Below, one piece after another: positions 38,251 to 38,949 of a stretch of DNA of 38,949 nucleotides. The notes under the pieces were generated by a model. That model had not been told where the DNA came from, ran no database searches, and was given only the letters and a program-made list of their open reading frames with translations. Source of the stretch: Diplodia intermedia (Eukaryota > Ascomycota > Dothideomycetes > Botryosphaeriales > Botryosphaeriaceae); NCBI GenBank assembly GCA_021495925.1, contig JAKEKT010000164.1, positions 1 to 38,949 on the forward strand, in the 5' to 3' direction. The translations under genes were made by a program, and so were the position numbers. Every line of letters begins with the position of its first letter. The stretch's first letter is position 1.

Positions 38251-38612
38251 TCCTTTATAAGGTTGAAATTCCTTTATGTATTCTGAACTCAGAATACATA
38301 TGAAAAAAATTACATATAAAAAGCATATATCTATATAGTGTACAAATATGCACAAATATGTAAGAAACCTTTTTGTAATTTATATCAGGCTATCCAATTT
38401 AAGTGATACAGGCAGATGGAACGTGAAGAGGCTTATGTTTTACCCGGGGGGGGGGAGATAGTCGCTGATTTTATTAGTGACCATTTAATATACTATCGTC
38501 TTAGGGAGTCGTTTATAGGTCCTACTTTTTATTCTTACCTTTGAGATAAGAATATATTAGTTTTAATAAAGGAGCTGTAATTAGTATCTCATTAAGAATG
38601 TAATCAGGTAAA

Positions 38613-38665
38613 TGATCCTAGCAGCAAAAAATCTTTGGTACTGGTTTAGCTACAACTGGTTTGAT
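38613..38665 (+). pseudogene. atp9: atp9-like relic
   Basis: ATG ATC CTA GCA GCA AAA is followed, after a one-base frame change, by GGT ACT GGT TTA GCT ACA ACT GGT TTG ATT (GTGLATTGLI), the invariant first-helix sequence of ATP synthase subunit c. The similarity stops at about 38665. Many filamentous ascomycetes use a nuclear atp9, so a mitochondrial remnant would be unsurprising. Confidence 0.65.
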
Positions 38666-38823
38666 TCGTATTTATATTTTATTTATTCTTTATTAGATTA
38701 GCTTTGGTAGGTTATCTTATCTTTAGTAATATTAGTTATATTATCGATAATAATATGTTATTACTCAATAATAAACTTTATTAATAGTAAGATTTAATTC
38801 AAGTTCGATTCTTGGCTAATTTT

Positions 38824-38949
38824 ATGTTACTTATTTCTTTAATTTTATTTTTAATGTCTAATGCCGTTACTACTAGACGTGATAAATCTATATTATATTC
38901 TCGTGTTGCTATAATAATATTATTATATTCAAGTTTATTATGTTACAAT
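38824..38949 (+). CDS. nad2: nad2, 5' end (runs off the window)
   Basis: From ATG 38824 the frame reads MLLISLILFLMSNAV, TTRRDKSILYSRVAIIIL then LYSSLLCYN, the typical N-terminus of fungal NADH dehydrogenase subunit 2, a proton-pumping membrane subunit of complex I. 42 codons are present before the window ends. Confidence 0.88.
   Translation, partial: MLLISLILFLMSNAVTTRRDKSILYSRVAIIILLYSSLLCYN

Larger units (their letters stand above)
38064..38823. other. Spacer upstream of nad2 holding gene relics
   Basis: It holds a displaced atp6 fragment (38179-38250), a G10 run at 38445-38455, an atp9-like relic (about 38613-38665), and a possible tRNA 3' arm (TTCAAGTTCGATTCTTGG, 38798-38815) for which I cannot fold the rest of a tRNA. 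No other gene is seen. Confidence 0.6.

Noticed and set aside
38690..38822. Possible tRNA ending with TTCAAGTTCGATTCTTGG and CTAATTT
   Set aside because: The T arm is good, but the acceptor pairs poorly, the D and anticodon arms do not fit, and the span is about 130 bases. It may be a tRNA relic; I cannot support a gene.

Overview
The window is part of a large, intron-rich fungal mitochondrial genome, most likely from a filamentous ascomycete (Pezizomycotina). The evidence is AT-rich DNA, in-frame TGA read as Trp (code 4) in every conserved gene, nad4L and nad5 overlapping by one base, group I introns with LAGLIDADG and GIY-YIG genes, and a tRNA-Arg(UCU). I cannot name the species. All supported genes are on the + strand.

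Layout: tRNA-Arg (309-379); decayed ORF remnants and repeats (440-2736); an accessory acidic ORF (2737-3879) flanked by copies of the nad4L leader; nad4L in 2 exons (3925-5783); nad5 in 7 exons (5783-24510) with six group I introns; a structured spacer (24511-25378); atp6 in 4 exons (25379-31735) with three introns; a downstream accessory block (31736-38823) with a LAGLIDADG gene, a 600-codon ORF with a possible PD-(D/E)XK nuclease core, a small membrane-protein ORF, a basic ORF, two displaced fragments of atp6 and a relic of atp9; and the first 42 codons of nad2 at the right edge. Exon joins were set by reading-frame continuity and conserved protein sequence, and where visible by P1 pairing (U-G pair at the 5' splice site) and a terminal intron G.

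The host genes encode complex I (nad4L, nad5, nad2) and ATP synthase (atp6). Nearly everything else is mobile. Three patterns stand out. First, genes have had their ends replaced: nad5 has lost its stop codon and reads into a 302-codon tail, with a nad5-like 3' end that still carries the stop lying downstream; behind atp6 are two stacked displaced fragments separated by ORFs, as expected from two successive end-replacing insertions. Second, homing endonuclease genes have invaded other homing endonuclease genes (nad5 introns 2 and 6, atp6 intron 2). Third, small GC-rich double-hairpin elements have inserted with 8-10 bp duplications beginning TAG, some in frame and some frameshifting. The strongest candidate for an undescribed system is 33721-38250: two ORFs behind a shared leader motif, one of them a possible PD-(D/E)XK nuclease, in the place where an end-replacing element normally carries its endonuclease.
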